DNA of 20,244 nucleotides from DASXMX01 sp036794395 (GCA_036794395.1 DAIRGS010000113.1:1-20244); one strand, 5' to 3'; shown: positions 12,178-20,216, counted from the first letter of the stretch. Notes: generated by a model not told the origin, from the letters alone. Numbers and translations are program-made.

Positions 12178-14741
12178 GGTGTCCCTGTCGTGGTAACCGC
12201 GTGCTCCGGAAATCCCGGCTCGCGAACTTGCACTGCGCGATTCCCTGCCTTCGATAAAACCCGACGTCGCTCGAACGGCGCCGATTCCACAATCCCATTG
12301 ATCAACGCCGAAAACCGCCCATCTTCCCGGTTCATCCGATCTACGATCCGATCGACCGTCTCGACATCATTGTAATCCAAGCCGCGGCCCAGCGCATATG
12401 TCAGCATTTTTTCAGTCAGGCAGCGATAAAAATCAGTCAGATGCTTGTCTTTCAGAATCACTTTAAGGTCCCGGGCGTCCTTAAACTTCTCACCCGTCAG
12501 CAGTTGCCCCGCGGAATCGATCGGCAGCCCCCGCTCTTTTTCACGATACGACCCCAGCGCATTGAAATTCTCAAACGCCAATCCCAATGGGTCCATCCGG
12601 GCGTGACACGACCGGCACAATGCCTGATTCCGATGTAATTCCAAAACTTGCCGGAAGCTCATCGCCTGCCCCGCCGTCTTTTCCGCATCCTCAAGCGGCG
12701 GAATATTGGGCGGCGGCGCGGGCGCCGGCATCCCCAGGATGTTGTCCAGCACAAACTGCCCCCGCTTCACCGGCGAAGTCCGCGTCGGGTTTGACGTCAC
12801 CGCCAGCACCGCCGCCGTCGTCAGCAATCCGCCCCGCGGGCTATCCTTCGGCAGCGTCACCCGCCGCATCTCCGTGCCCGTGATATTCGGAATGTTGTAA
12901 AGCTTCGCCAGAACATCATTCACATACGTGTGATCGCCATCCAGCAGTTCCGAGAGACTGCGGTCATCGCGCATGACTTCCCCGATTAGCATCTCCGGCT
13001 CGCGCCGCAGCGCTCGCCGAAGCGGATCATCAAACAAGATGGGCGGCCGATTAAACCCAAACCGCCGCTGCCCATTCCCCGCCGGCCGAGACGTGGGTTG
13101 CGACGCTGGAGGTGCACCAGGCTTGGGGGCTGCTGCCGCATCCTGGGCAAACACAATCCCAACATTGATCGACACGCCCCCCACATCCCGCAGCTCCAGC
13201 CACTGCCCGGCGAAGTTCTCAATCAACGCCTGCCCCCGCACATCCTTCAGCATCCGCTTCACCTGATCGCCCAGGTGCGCTCGCAACTGCTTCTGCGCCG
13301 CTAGCGTCCGCAACTCTTCATCCGGCATCCCCGACCAAAGGAAATAAGACAACCGCGAAGCCAGCGCATACTCATCCAACGCCACCGAAGCCTGCCGAAC
13401 TTCCGTCGGCGCAACGCCCTGCTCAACTCTGAACAAAAACCGGGGCGAAGCCAGCACCGCCACCATCGCCCGACGCATCGATTCCTCAAACCCCTTGCCT
13501 TCGCTCGTGTAGCCAATTTCCGCGATGTTCACGAGCCGATCCAGCACGGCATCATCAACCGGCCGCCGAAACGCCTTGCTGGTAAAAGCGCCCAGCACCT
13601 CGCGGGCATATGTATTTCGCTCAGCCGCCCCGGTCGGCGGCGCTTCCCGCGGGAAAAACCGGTGATAGTTCGGCGGCGCGGTCCAGAACTTCTGATCCAG
13701 CGGCCCCTGCACATCTACGGTTGCAACCTGCAAATCCAACTGGAACCGCTGCTTGTTGGCCGGCACCAGCGGACGCAGCTCGAATAAAAACGTATGTTCG
13801 CCCGGCTCAAACTTCTGCTGAAGGTCGTACTGAAACTTCTTGCCCGCGTCCCACTTGAATTCGTGGCGCCACTGTTCGACCCCATCGACCTTAAACGCCA
13901 CATCGCATCGGCCCGGATCAAAATCGAACGCCCCGCGCACCACAAAATTTAAAACCAGCCGGTAGTCGCCCGCCTTTCGCACATCAAACGTAGAGGAGAC
14001 ATTGGCCTCCTTGTAAAACGCCATCTTCGACCCATCAACCGGGGGTTTTTTGGTCTTCCCCTCCCCGCCCGCGCCGCCACCATCGCCGTCCGCTGAGAGA
14101 AACTCATTCCCCGCAATGCTCTCCTGCGTCACGACTTTCGAAACGATCGGCACCGCGTTATCGACAATCGTTTCTGCCGCCTGCATGTATTTTTCGAGTA
14201 GCATTGGCGAAACGCTCAGCACTTCGCCGATCGTGTCAAAACCATACCCCGTGTCGTCCGGCGGAAATTCCTCCGTCGCGTTGAAGTCGTACCCCATCAA
14301 CACCCGAACCGTGTTGCGATACTCCACCCGATTCAGCCGCCGCACCGTCGCCCGGCCCGGGTCGATATCCTTCGCGTTAATCCCAAACGCATCGAACTTG
14401 ATCCAATCGACGAGCTTCGATTTTTCCTGATCATTCGGGTGCGGTTTCTTCAACGGCGGCATGATCCCCGCCCGCACGTTTTTCAAAACCTTCCACCACA
14501 ATTCCGGGTTCTTCCGGATGTCGGCTTCAGTCTTAAATTGATCCAGCGCCACTTGCCCCTTGTTCACCCCATCGGCGTGGCAGTCGTAGCAATACTGGGT
14601 CAGAATCGGCTGGACAGAACTTTGGAATTCCTGAACAGGCTCTGCCGCCCGCGTTGGCCCCGCCCACGCCAGAAGCGCACCAGCCGCCAGGCTAACAGCA
14701 CCCAGGCGGTGGATATCCAAAGTCAGCCTCTTACGTGCCAT
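12174..14741 (-). CDS. DUF1592-family exported cytochrome-like protein (DUF1587/1595/1592/1588/1585)
   Basis: This 855-residue protein has an N-terminal signal (residues 1-33, ending TRAAEP) and a planctomycete cytochrome-c-like segment with heme motif CYDCH (51-55). DUF1587 follows (about 133-200, TVRRLNRVEYRNTVRVLMG), then a beta-rich insert resembling a carbohydrate-binding or PA14-like module (about 240-345). DUF1595 (about 375-440), DUF1592 (about 455-620, ALASRLSYFLWSGMPDEELR) and DUF1588 (about 635-735) come next, the last with a second CRSCH motif (709-713). DUF1585 (about 760-830) closes the protein. The order is the standard one for the family. GGAG lies 7 nt before the ATG. The pair with DUF1552 is commonly suggested to serve in extracellular redox or polymer breakdown, but the substrate is unknown. 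Confidence 0.93.
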   Translation of the reverse strand: MARKRLTLDIHRLGAVSLAAGALLAWAGPTRAAEPVQEFQSSVQPILTQYCYDCHADGVNKGQVALDQFKTEADIRKNPELWWKVLKNVRAGIMPPLKKPHPNDQEKSKLVDWIKFDAFGINAKDIDPGRATVRRLNRVEYRNTVRVLMGYDFNATEEFPPDDTGYGFDTIGEVLSVSPMLLEKYMQAAETIVDNAVPIVSKVVTQESIAGNEFLSADGDGGGAGGEGKTKKPPVDGSKMAFYKEANVSSTFDVRKAGDYRLVLNFVVRGAFDFDPGRCDVAFKVDGVEQWRHEFKWDAGKKFQYDLQQKFEPGEHTFLFELRPLVPANKQRFQLDLQVATVDVQGPLDQKFWTAPPNYHRFFPREAPPTGAAERNTYAREVLGAFTSKAFRRPVDDAVLDRLVNIAEIGYTSEGKGFEESMRRAMVAVLASPRFLFRVEQGVAPTEVRQASVALDEYALASRLSYFLWSGMPDEELRTLAAQKQLRAHLGDQVKRMLKDVRGQALIENFAGQWLELRDVGGVSINVGIVFAQDAAAAPKPGAPPASQPTSRPAGNGQRRFGFNRPPILFDDPLRRALRREPEMLIGEVMRDDRSLSELLDGDHTYVNDVLAKLYNIPNITGTEMRRVTLPKDSPRGGLLTTAAVLAVTSNPTRTSPVKRGQFVLDNILGMPAPAPPPNIPPLEDAEKTAGQAMSFRQVLELHRNQALCRSCHARMDPLGLAFENFNALGSYREKERGLPIDSAGQLLTGEKFKDARDLKVILKDKHLTDFYRCLTEKMLTYALGRGLDYNDVETVDRIVDRMNREDGRFSALINGIVESAPFERRRVLSKAGNRAVQVREPGFPEHAVTTTGTP

Positions 14742-15045
14742 TCAGAAACTCCAAAGTCTAGACGCCGTGTCAGAACCAACGCGCAGCCCGGGAGCCGCCT
14801 GTATAAACCATACTCCGAAAACACCCGCCGGGTTGTATATTAAATGATTGCCGCAAATCTGAAATGCGTTGACGACAAAGTGCAATCCCACGCTGATTCA
14901 CCGGAGCCTGGATCGACTGGTATCGGTCGCGATGCGCGTCGGCAGCATCCACAACGCCGCGACATAGACCCCGTCGGCAGTCCGCGATCAGGCTACATAT
15001 TCGGGATATGATCGGACAGCCCGACGTCAGTGCTAACCCGGATTG

Positions 15046-15082
15046 TTCACCGCGGAGGCGCGGCCTTCGGCTCCGCGGTGAA
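15046..15082. terminator. Perfect 12-bp hairpin upstream of the HTH gene
   Basis: TTCACCGCGGAG (15046-15057) and CTCCGCGGTGAA (15071-15082) flank a 13-nt loop. The right arm plus following bases (CTCCGCGGTGAATCAT) is a partial copy of the octamer repeat at 9845-9860. It has no T-run. It may be a fold-back copy of the dispersed repeat rather than a dedicated terminator. Confidence 0.5.
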
Positions 15083-15150
15083 TCATGAGTTTCCCGGGCT
15101 AATGTCGTCGTCGTTACCCGCGTCGACAACCGGCGCGACGTATATCGCAA

Positions 15151-15154
15151 GAGG
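15151..15154 (+). promoter_or_regulatory. Ribosome binding site GAGG of the HTH gene
   Basis: GAGG lies 5 nt before the ATG at 15160. The in-frame GTG at 15154 overlaps this site and is therefore unlikely to be the start. Confidence 0.65.
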
Positions 15155-15159
15155 TGACT

Positions 15160-15504
15160 ATGAACGTTCAAACCTTGACCGTTGCGGGGAAAAAATTCGC
15201 CGTGGTTCCATTTGAGGATTACCGGCACCTGCTCAAGGGGGCCAAGCCCGACGAAAACGGGTTACCCCCGCTGCCCAGGTCGTTGCCCGGCGGAAACTAT
15301 CCCGCCGTCGCGTTCATGCGCGCTTCCATCGCCCGAGACATCATTCAGCGCCGGCGGGCCCTGGGATTGTCCCAGGCCGAACTGGCACGGCGCGCCGGCA
15401 TCCAGCCGGCGGTCCTCAACCGGATCGAGAAGGCCAAAGTCGATGCTCAGACCGCCACCGTGGACAAAATCATCGGCGCACTGGATGGGGCCAAAAAGAA
15501 ATGA
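15160..15504 (+). CDS. XRE-type HTH protein, antitoxin-like
   Basis: The 114-residue protein begins with a short strand-rich part (VAGKKFAVVPFEDYRHLL, residues 8-25) like those of Phd/YefM-style or HTH antitoxins. It ends in a Cro/C1-type helix-turn-helix: RDIIQRRRALGLSQAELARR then AGIQPAVLNRIEKAKVD, with the recognition helix around 82-92, and a closing helix TVDKIIGALD. Proteins of this layout usually pair with a RelE/HigB-type toxin and repress their own operon. No toxin gene lies on either side, so this may be an orphan antitoxin or a stand-alone regulator. It converges on the GH2 gene with a 37-bp gap. Confidence 0.85.
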   Translation: MNVQTLTVAGKKFAVVPFEDYRHLLKGAKPDENGLPPLPRSLPGGNYPAVAFMRASIARDIIQRRRALGLSQAELARRAGIQPAVLNRIEKAKVDAQTATVDKIIGALDGAKKK

Positions 15505-15541
15505 GCGCGACCGCGCCCAAACCGCCCTCACCAGACTGGCA

Positions 15542-17437
15542 TCACCGATCCGCATGCACCTCGCGCGAAGCCCGCCCCCGCCTTTGCGTCCCCATCACGG
15601 CTCCCCTCCAAGACGCCTCAACCTGGTGATCCTCCGGGCTGATAGCTCCGCGCGTGGCCACCGCAATTTCATGCAGGGGAAACTTTGGCTTGCGATCCAC
15701 GTACAGCAGTCCGTTGGCCTCCTGGTACGTGTCGGCAAATTGCGTGTAGCAGAACCCGCCAAGCAGCGGCAGCGAGCGCACTGCCTTCAGCAGCCGGTAG
15801 TATCGCCGGGCGAATTCGTGCGCGTTTTCTACTCTGCTGTATCCCCAGGTCCGCGCCGGGTCGGGCGAGTATGCAATTCCCCCAAACTCCGTTAGCATGA
15901 TCGGCTGATTGTCATAACTGAACTCGCCCAGCGCCAAAACCTTATGCCCGGGCCGCTCCTCGCGCAAGAGCGATGCCACGCCTTCCCCCGCGCTGGCATA
16001 CCTTTTCTCAATTCGTTCCGGATCGGCGTCGTAATCGTGAATGGTCACGATGTCCGTCGCCACTGCCTCCCATCCATCGTTGCCAATCACCGGCCGCGTC
16101 GGGTCCAGCGTCTTGGTCAGGTGATACAGCGCCTGCACGAAATTCCGCTGCGCCGCGCTGGTCGGCAAGTCCGGCACGCCCCACGATTCATTGAGCGGCA
16201 CCCACGCCACAATACACGGGTGGCTGATGTCCCGCAGCACCGCATCAGTCCATTCCCGCGTGATCCGCCGCACCGATTCCTTGGTGAACCGATACGCGCT
16301 GGGCATCTCATCCCACACCATCAGCCCAAGCCGATCCGCCCAATACAGATATCGCGGGTCTTCAATCTTTTGATGCTTTCGCACCCCGTTAAATCCCATC
16401 GCCTTGGCCAGTTCCACATCCCGCCGCAGCGCATCATCATCCGGCGCGGTCAATCCGCCATCCTGCCAATACCCCTGGTCCAGCGCCAATCGCAATTCAT
16501 ATGGCTTCCCATTCAATACAAACCGATTTCCCAGCAAAGCAATCGAGCGCAAGGCGGTGTAGCTGCCGACGCGGTCGATCACGTTGCCGTCACCATCCAG
16601 CAGCTCAATCACCGCATCGATCAACTTCGGCCATTCCGGAGACCAGAGCAACTCGTTGCGGTAATCATCAATACCCGGATCGGTAATCCCGATGCGCCGG
16701 CTCACTTCATCGCCACTCACCCCGTACGTATCCTCCGCCAGCACCCGCTCCCCCAGCGACAGCTTCACCCGAAGACATTGTCCGGCACGAATCGGCCCGG
16801 CGAGGTTCAGATCCAACCCGATTTGCCAGTTATCCCCATCAGGGCTCCACCTGAGCTTTTCGATATACGTCTCGGGCACAACCTCCATCCACACCGTTTG
16901 CCAGATCCCGCTCGTACGGTAATACCAGATCGAGTGCGGCTCCCGCCGCCAATCCTGCTTGCCCCGCGGCTTGGCCAGATCCTCAGGATCATCAAACGCC
17001 CGCACCACCACCGTCGCCTCTTCCGCGCCCCGAACCAAATCAGTGATATCCACCCTGAACGGCGTATATCCCCCCTCATGGGTCGCCGCCAACTGGCCAT
17101 TCACCCATACCGTCGCCTCATAATCCACCGCGCCAAAATGCAGAATTAATCGCTGCCCGCCCGAGAGCCCCGGCACCTTAAAGTTTCGCTTGTACCAGCT
17201 TGCCTTGAAGAGCCCGGTTTCATTCACACCGCTCAAAGGCGCTTCAGGAGCAAACGGAACGTTGATCGTCCGATCCCATTTCACCGCGTCCTTGCGCTTC
17301 AGTTCGCCAGCTACGTCGATTGCGAATTGCCATTGCCCGTTCAGTGATGTCCAGTTCTCGCGCCGCAGTTGCGGACGTGGATACCCATGTTCCGAGGCGT
17401 GTTGTCGCGGCGCGTCCTTCTTTTTCCCGTTGCGCAT
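15542..17437 (-). CDS. Glycoside hydrolase family 2 enzyme
   Basis: The 631-residue protein has the GH2 layout: an N-terminal jelly-roll sugar-binding domain (about 25-195, with ASWYKRNFKVP and ATVWVNGQLAATHEGGYTPF), an immunoglobulin-like domain (about 195-300), and a catalytic TIM barrel (about 300-600). The acid/base is E417 in PLNESWG, and the nucleophile is E517 in MLTEFGG. GH2 enzymes include beta-galactosidases, beta-glucuronidases and beta-mannosidases; the exact activity cannot be decided here. There is no signal peptide, so a cytoplasmic role on imported oligosaccharides is likely. The ATG at 17437 with GGAG 5 nt upstream is preferred to an in-frame GTG at 17464. No transporter or regulator typical of a sugar-use locus adjoins it. 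Confidence 0.92.
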   Translation of the reverse strand: MRNGKKKDAPRQHASEHGYPRPQLRRENWTSLNGQWQFAIDVAGELKRKDAVKWDRTINVPFAPEAPLSGVNETGLFKASWYKRNFKVPGLSGGQRLILHFGAVDYEATVWVNGQLAATHEGGYTPFRVDITDLVRGAEEATVVVRAFDDPEDLAKPRGKQDWRREPHSIWYYRTSGIWQTVWMEVVPETYIEKLRWSPDGDNWQIGLDLNLAGPIRAGQCLRVKLSLGERVLAEDTYGVSGDEVSRRIGITDPGIDDYRNELLWSPEWPKLIDAVIELLDGDGNVIDRVGSYTALRSIALLGNRFVLNGKPYELRLALDQGYWQDGGLTAPDDDALRRDVELAKAMGFNGVRKHQKIEDPRYLYWADRLGLMVWDEMPSAYRFTKESVRRITREWTDAVLRDISHPCIVAWVPLNESWGVPDLPTSAAQRNFVQALYHLTKTLDPTRPVIGNDGWEAVATDIVTIHDYDADPERIEKRYASAGEGVASLLREERPGHKVLALGEFSYDNQPIMLTEFGGIAYSPDPARTWGYSRVENAHEFARRYYRLLKAVRSLPLLGGFCYTQFADTYQEANGLLYVDRKPKFPLHEIAVATRGAISPEDHQVEASWRGAVMGTQRRGRASREVHADR

Positions 17438-17442
17438 GTCAT

Positions 17443-17446
17443 CTCC
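17443..17446 (-). promoter_or_regulatory. Ribosome binding site GGAG of the GH2 gene
   Basis: GGAG lies 5 nt before the ATG at 17437, which decides this start over the upstream GTG. Confidence 0.6.
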
Positions 17447-17725
17447 GGAACTACTTTTCCTCACCCCAAGCCGGACTTTAGCCGCTGCGGTCCTTCCCTG
17501 CGAACGGCGGTTTTCTGCCGCACCCCGTCCGCCTGGCCACCACGTTTCACGCCCTTTTCCCCGGCCTCACGGCCGAACTCCACTCCTGGATTAACCAGGC
17601 CCTTCCAGAATCCGGCGGAATCGGCACGGATCGTGCTCTGGGAAAAGACAGCGAAACCGACCTCACCCGCTCCAACCTCACCGCCCTTTCCCAGGCGGCG
17701 GCAAGAGCCAACAACGAAGTCGGTT

Positions 17726-17730
17726 GAGGG
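17726..17730 (+). promoter_or_regulatory. Ribosome binding site GAGGG of the topoisomerase gene
   Basis: GAGGG lies 8 nt before the ATG at 17739. An in-frame TTG at 17724 overlaps this site and is rejected as the start. Confidence 0.6.
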
Positions 17731-17738
17731 ACCGGGCA

Positions 17739-18896
17739 ATGGATCGTGAAACTTCAACCGGCCGACACTCAGATCAATCTCATACAATTCGCTTGGATCG
17801 TTCTTCCGAGTCGGTACACCCCGTCACCGCCGCGCCAGACCCAGTCGATTCCGCCAAAGCCGCGGGGCTGACCTACGTTTCCCATGAATCCCCGGGCATC
17901 ACGCGCAAGCATTCGGGCAAAGGCTTCGTTTATCTGGACGCCAAGGGCAAAACGATTCGCAACCGAGACACGCTTGCCCGTATCCAAGCGCTCGTCATTC
18001 CCCCGGCCTGGAAAGACGTTTGGATTTGCCCCTCGCCATGCGGCCACATTCAAGCCGTCGGGCGCGACGCTCGCGGCCGCCGCCAATACCGCTACCACGA
18101 CAAATTCCGCCAGGTCCGCGACGAAAACAAATACGGCCACATGCTTCACTTCGTCAAAGCCCTCCCCAAAATCCGCCGCCGGGTCCAGCGCGATCTAAAA
18201 GCCAAAGGCCTGGCACGCGAAAAAGTCCTGGCGGCGGTCGTGCGACTGCTTGAAAGCACGCTGATCCGCGTCGGAAACGACGAATACGCCCAGCAAAATA
18301 AGTCCTACGGCTTAACCACCATCCACAACAACCACGCAAAAGTGCGCGGGGCCACCATTCAGTTTCGCTTCCGTGGAAAAAGCGGCGTACAGCATGCGAT
18401 CGATCTCGAGGACCAGCGCCTCGCCAAAATCATCCGCAAATGCCAGGAGCTGCCCGGCGAAGAGCTCTTCGGCTACGAAGACGAGGAAGGCAAACCCCAC
18501 GACATCAAAAGCGAAGACGTCAACGCCTACCTACAGGAAATCACCAGGGAAGATTTCACCGCCAAGGACTTCCGCACCTGGGCCGGCACCGTGTTGGCCG
18601 CCCGCGCCTTACAGGAGTTCGAGCAGGTGGATTCAGAATCCGGCCGTAAAAAGAACGTCGTCCGCGCCGTCGAATCGGTCGCCAAGCGCCTGGGAAACAC
18701 CAAGGCCGTCTGCCGCAAGTGCTACATCCATCCCCGCATCATCGATTCATATATGGATGGATCTCTGCTGAAACATCTCCATCAGGAAGCAGAAAAACTG
18801 CTCAAACCCCTCCGCCATCTGCATCCCGAAGAAGCCGCGGTGCTGGTGCTGCTGTCGCGCCGATTGGCCGCCGACCAGCGGAAGACCAGGAAATGA
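17739..18896 (+). CDS. DNA topoisomerase IB (poxvirus-like)
   Basis: This 385-residue enzyme relaxes supercoiled DNA by nicking one strand through a 3'-phosphotyrosyl bond, without ATP. It matches the bacterial/poxviral type IB group. The N-terminal clamp domain includes VYLDAKGKTIRNRDTLARIQ and LVIPPAWKDVWI. The catalytic domain has R177 in IRVGNDEYAQQNKSYGLTT, K214 in FRFRGKSGV, R279 in DFRTWAGT, and the nucleophile Y329 in CRKCYIHPRII. The usual fifth catalytic residue region reads RLGNTKAVCRK, with Asn where poxviral enzymes have His, as in other bacterial members. The first 35 residues are polar and likely disordered. The gene is monocistronic and followed within 10 bp by the MITE-like element. 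Confidence 0.94.
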   Translation: MDRETSTGRHSDQSHTIRLDRSSESVHPVTAAPDPVDSAKAAGLTYVSHESPGITRKHSGKGFVYLDAKGKTIRNRDTLARIQALVIPPAWKDVWICPSPCGHIQAVGRDARGRRQYRYHDKFRQVRDENKYGHMLHFVKALPKIRRRVQRDLKAKGLAREKVLAAVVRLLESTLIRVGNDEYAQQNKSYGLTTIHNNHAKVRGATIQFRFRGKSGVQHAIDLEDQRLAKIIRKCQELPGEELFGYEDEEGKPHDIKSEDVNAYLQEITREDFTAKDFRTWAGTVLAARALQEFEQVDSESGRKKNVVRAVESVAKRLGNTKAVCRKCYIHPRIIDSYMDGSLLKHLHQEAEKLLKPLRHLHPEEAAVLVLLSRRLAADQRKTRK

Positions 18897-18904
18897 TCCC
18901 GTTC

Positions 18905-19207
18905 AGCTAAATGACCGTGCGCGATTCCGCGCCATTGCTCCTAAGTGGCACGGCCTTCCAGGCCGTGGCCGGGGACGCTTCGGGTCCGGTGCCGGGCGAG
19001 ATGTGGGAAAACCAACTCGCCCGAACCGGGCATTTTCTGGTGGAAATTAAGAAGGTTGTCCAACTGTCGAAACTTGGTTTTCCCTAATCGGATCCGTCGT
19101 CGGAGGTCATCTCCCTCCATCATGGGCTGTCTTCGACCCTGAGGCTCAGACCCGAAGGGGAAGCCCCATGCCACGAAAGGCGCGGAATCGCGCACGGTCA
19201 TTTAGCG
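18905..19207. mobile_element. MITE-like element with 28-bp perfect terminal inverted repeats
   Basis: Perfect inverted repeats occupy 18906-18933 (GCTAAATGACCGTGCGCGAT and on) and 19179-19206. The 5-bp string CGTTC lies immediately outside the 303-bp unit at both ends (18900-18904 and 19208-19212), as a target duplication would. Inside are a CACGGCC/GGCCGTG hairpin (18949-18967) and a long imperfect hairpin (19121-19170) centred on CTGAGGCTCAG. No transposase is encoded, and the short frames inside show no family features. The element fills the gap between the convergent topoisomerase and receiver genes, where it could also act as a two-way terminator. Confidence 0.65.
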
Positions 19208-19246
19208 CGTTCTGCCCCGCTCGCAAGCCCCATCGGGAAGGAACGG

Positions 19247-19735
19247 CTAATACCCAACGGCATCGCGTGAATCAGTCAATGCCGACGGGACAAACCGCTC
19301 TACGACATCCCGCAACATGCCGAAATTGATCGGCTTGCTCGCATACCCATCGCAACCCGCCGCCAGGCACTTTTGGTGCGTCGACGGGAATGTAAATTCG
19401 GGCATCAGCGCGACGATTCGCCCGTCATATCCCATGGATCGCAGCAGCGCGGTGCCCTCGTAGCCGTCAATCTGCTGGAGATTCATGTCCATCAGAATCA
19501 GATCGAACCCCTCCCCGGCCTTCCATGCCGACAACGCCAGGTCGCACACTTCACGGCCATTTCCGGCCACGGAAATCTCAAGGCCAATGCACCGGAGCAT
19601 GCCGGAGATCATCCGCCGCCCCTCCGAACTATACGTCGCCACCAGAATCCGGCCATGCCCCTTTGCCGGGTGAGTCGAAGTCTTAGGATCAGTGCGATGA
19701 GATGACAGACAAACCGCAGAAGTGGTCGCGGACAT
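19247..19735 (-). CDS. Stand-alone response-regulator receiver domain, degenerate
   Basis: The 162-residue protein is a single CheY-like receiver domain (about 28-150) after a polar N-terminal tail. The phosphoacceptor is D83 in LILMDMNLQQIDGYE, and the conserved lysine is K124 in ASKPIN. Two other key features are missing: the Mg2+-binding acidic pair normally at the end of the first strand is A33-T34 (ILVATYS), and the switch Thr/Ser is M111 (ALMPEF). It may therefore be phosphorylated poorly or signal without phosphorylation. AAGGAG lies 7 nt before the ATG. No output domain or adjacent histidine kinase is present, so it may work with an orphan or hybrid kinase elsewhere. Confidence 0.88.
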   Translation of the reverse strand: MSATTSAVCLSSHRTDPKTSTHPAKGHGRILVATYSSEGRRMISGMLRCIGLEISVAGNGREVCDLALSAWKAGEGFDLILMDMNLQQIDGYEGTALLRSMGYDGRIVALMPEFTFPSTHQKCLAAGCDGYASKPINFGMLRDVVERFVPSALTDSRDAVGY

Positions 19736-19927
19736 TTGGAAACTCCTTTTTCCAGACTCTGATTTTTTTCAAAGCCGGCGCAACGTTGGTTTGACGGAAA
19801 ACTTTGCCGATCACGATCGGTCCATGATGCGATCAGCACCACAGTTAATTAACAATTCGCAAATCCCCGTAAATGGGATTTTCTACCTATCTATCTATGG
19901 GCGCAAATTCGCGTGCTTCAAACAACC
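19736..19927. promoter_or_regulatory. AT-rich leader of the receiver gene
   Basis: This stretch is clearly AT-richer than its surroundings and includes TTAATTAA (19846-19853), a likely promoter zone for the minus-strand receiver gene. It also holds a 7-bp inverted repeat, AAATCCC (19861-19867) with GGGATTT (19875-19881), and a CTAT triplet repeat near 19889-19900. No confident -35/-10 pair could be assigned. Confidence 0.35.
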
Positions 19928-20125
19928 TTAGATGTACGTGACATGGATCACACGAGCGAGCGTATGTCGGACGCCATATAAGTGTCCTTCACGCCCCAAC
20001 AATTTCACATACGGCGCATCCCGACAAATGTTCGAATTTAAATTGTGATCCTTGGCAAGTAAACACAAGCCACACCCACTGACCTCAACCAAGCGTCCGT
20101 CATCGACCTCCAAATACCGACCCAT
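19928..20125 (-). CDS. Hypothetical small protein (doubtful)
   Basis: This is a 65-residue frame from the ATG at 20125; the frame stays open to 20239. The longer version would translate through dispersed repeat R1 (20192-20216), giving 'MAGKNARPTG', so the shorter form is more credible. The product (MGRYLEVDDGRLVEVSG at its start, HTLARVIHVTYI at its end) matches no family I recognise. It has no clear Shine-Dalgarno, and the base composition is lower in GC than neighbouring genes. It may be a remnant or a chance frame. Confidence 0.25.
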   Translation of the reverse strand: MGRYLEVDDGRLVEVSGCGLCLLAKDHNLNSNICRDAPYVKLLGREGHLYGVRHTLARVIHVTYI

Positions 20126-20191
20126 ATCACGGTCTAATCGTTCCGTCCATTCCGATCGATAGGGTGTAACTTTTCTTTGTGGCGGGTTGCC

Positions 20192-20216
20192 GGTGGGGCG
20201 GGCATTCTTGCCTGCC
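20192..20216. repeat. Dispersed repeat R1, copy 4 (inverted)
   Basis: Read on the minus strand it is GGCAGGCAAGAATGCCCGCC plus CCACC, the same unit as 1633-1657 with stem GGCA-AGAA-TGCC. A truncated relative (GGGGGCATTCCTG) runs off the window end at 20232-20244. Confidence 0.7.

Larger units (their letters stand above)
14742..15159. other. 418-bp divergent gap, no gene seen
   Basis: This gap separates the DUF1592 gene (minus) from the HTH gene (plus) and should hold promoters for both. I see an AT-rich patch near 14836-14850, a short inverted repeat CATAT-TCGGG-ATATG (14996-15010) that could be an operator for the HTH protein, and the hairpin at 15046-15082. The minus-strand open frame through it shows no protein-family features. 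No remnant of a toxin gene was recognised. Confidence 0.5.
17438..17738. other. 301-bp divergent gap, no gene seen
   Basis: This gap lies between the GH2 gene (minus) and the topoisomerase gene (plus). It is GC-rich, and a 108-codon minus-strand frame through it lacks any family feature. I note only a small perfect inverted repeat, GCACG-GAT-CGTGC (17624-17636), about 100 bp before the topoisomerase start, which could be a regulator site. Confidence 0.45.

Noticed and set aside
14770..15228. 152-codon minus-strand frame in the gap before the HTH gene
   Set aside because: It runs through a perfect hairpin and the HTH gene's start, and has no family feature or ribosome binding site.
15944..17149. 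401-codon open frame on the plus strand
   Set aside because: It is antisense to the GH2 gene, whose motifs and catalytic residues are unambiguous; the product is composition-biased.
17461..17787. 108-codon minus-strand frame between GH2 and topoisomerase genes
   Set aside because: It has no domain, its Gly/Arg/Lys bias is typical of GC-rich gaps, and it overlaps the topoisomerase start region.
19081..19170. Structured RNA or integron attC-like site
   Set aside because: The imperfect hairpin is inside the MITE-like element. No integrase is present and no attC core sites were recognised.
18941..19201. Possible small protein inside the MITE-like element
   Set aside because: The frame runs into the terminal repeat and through internal hairpins, and shows no transposase motif.
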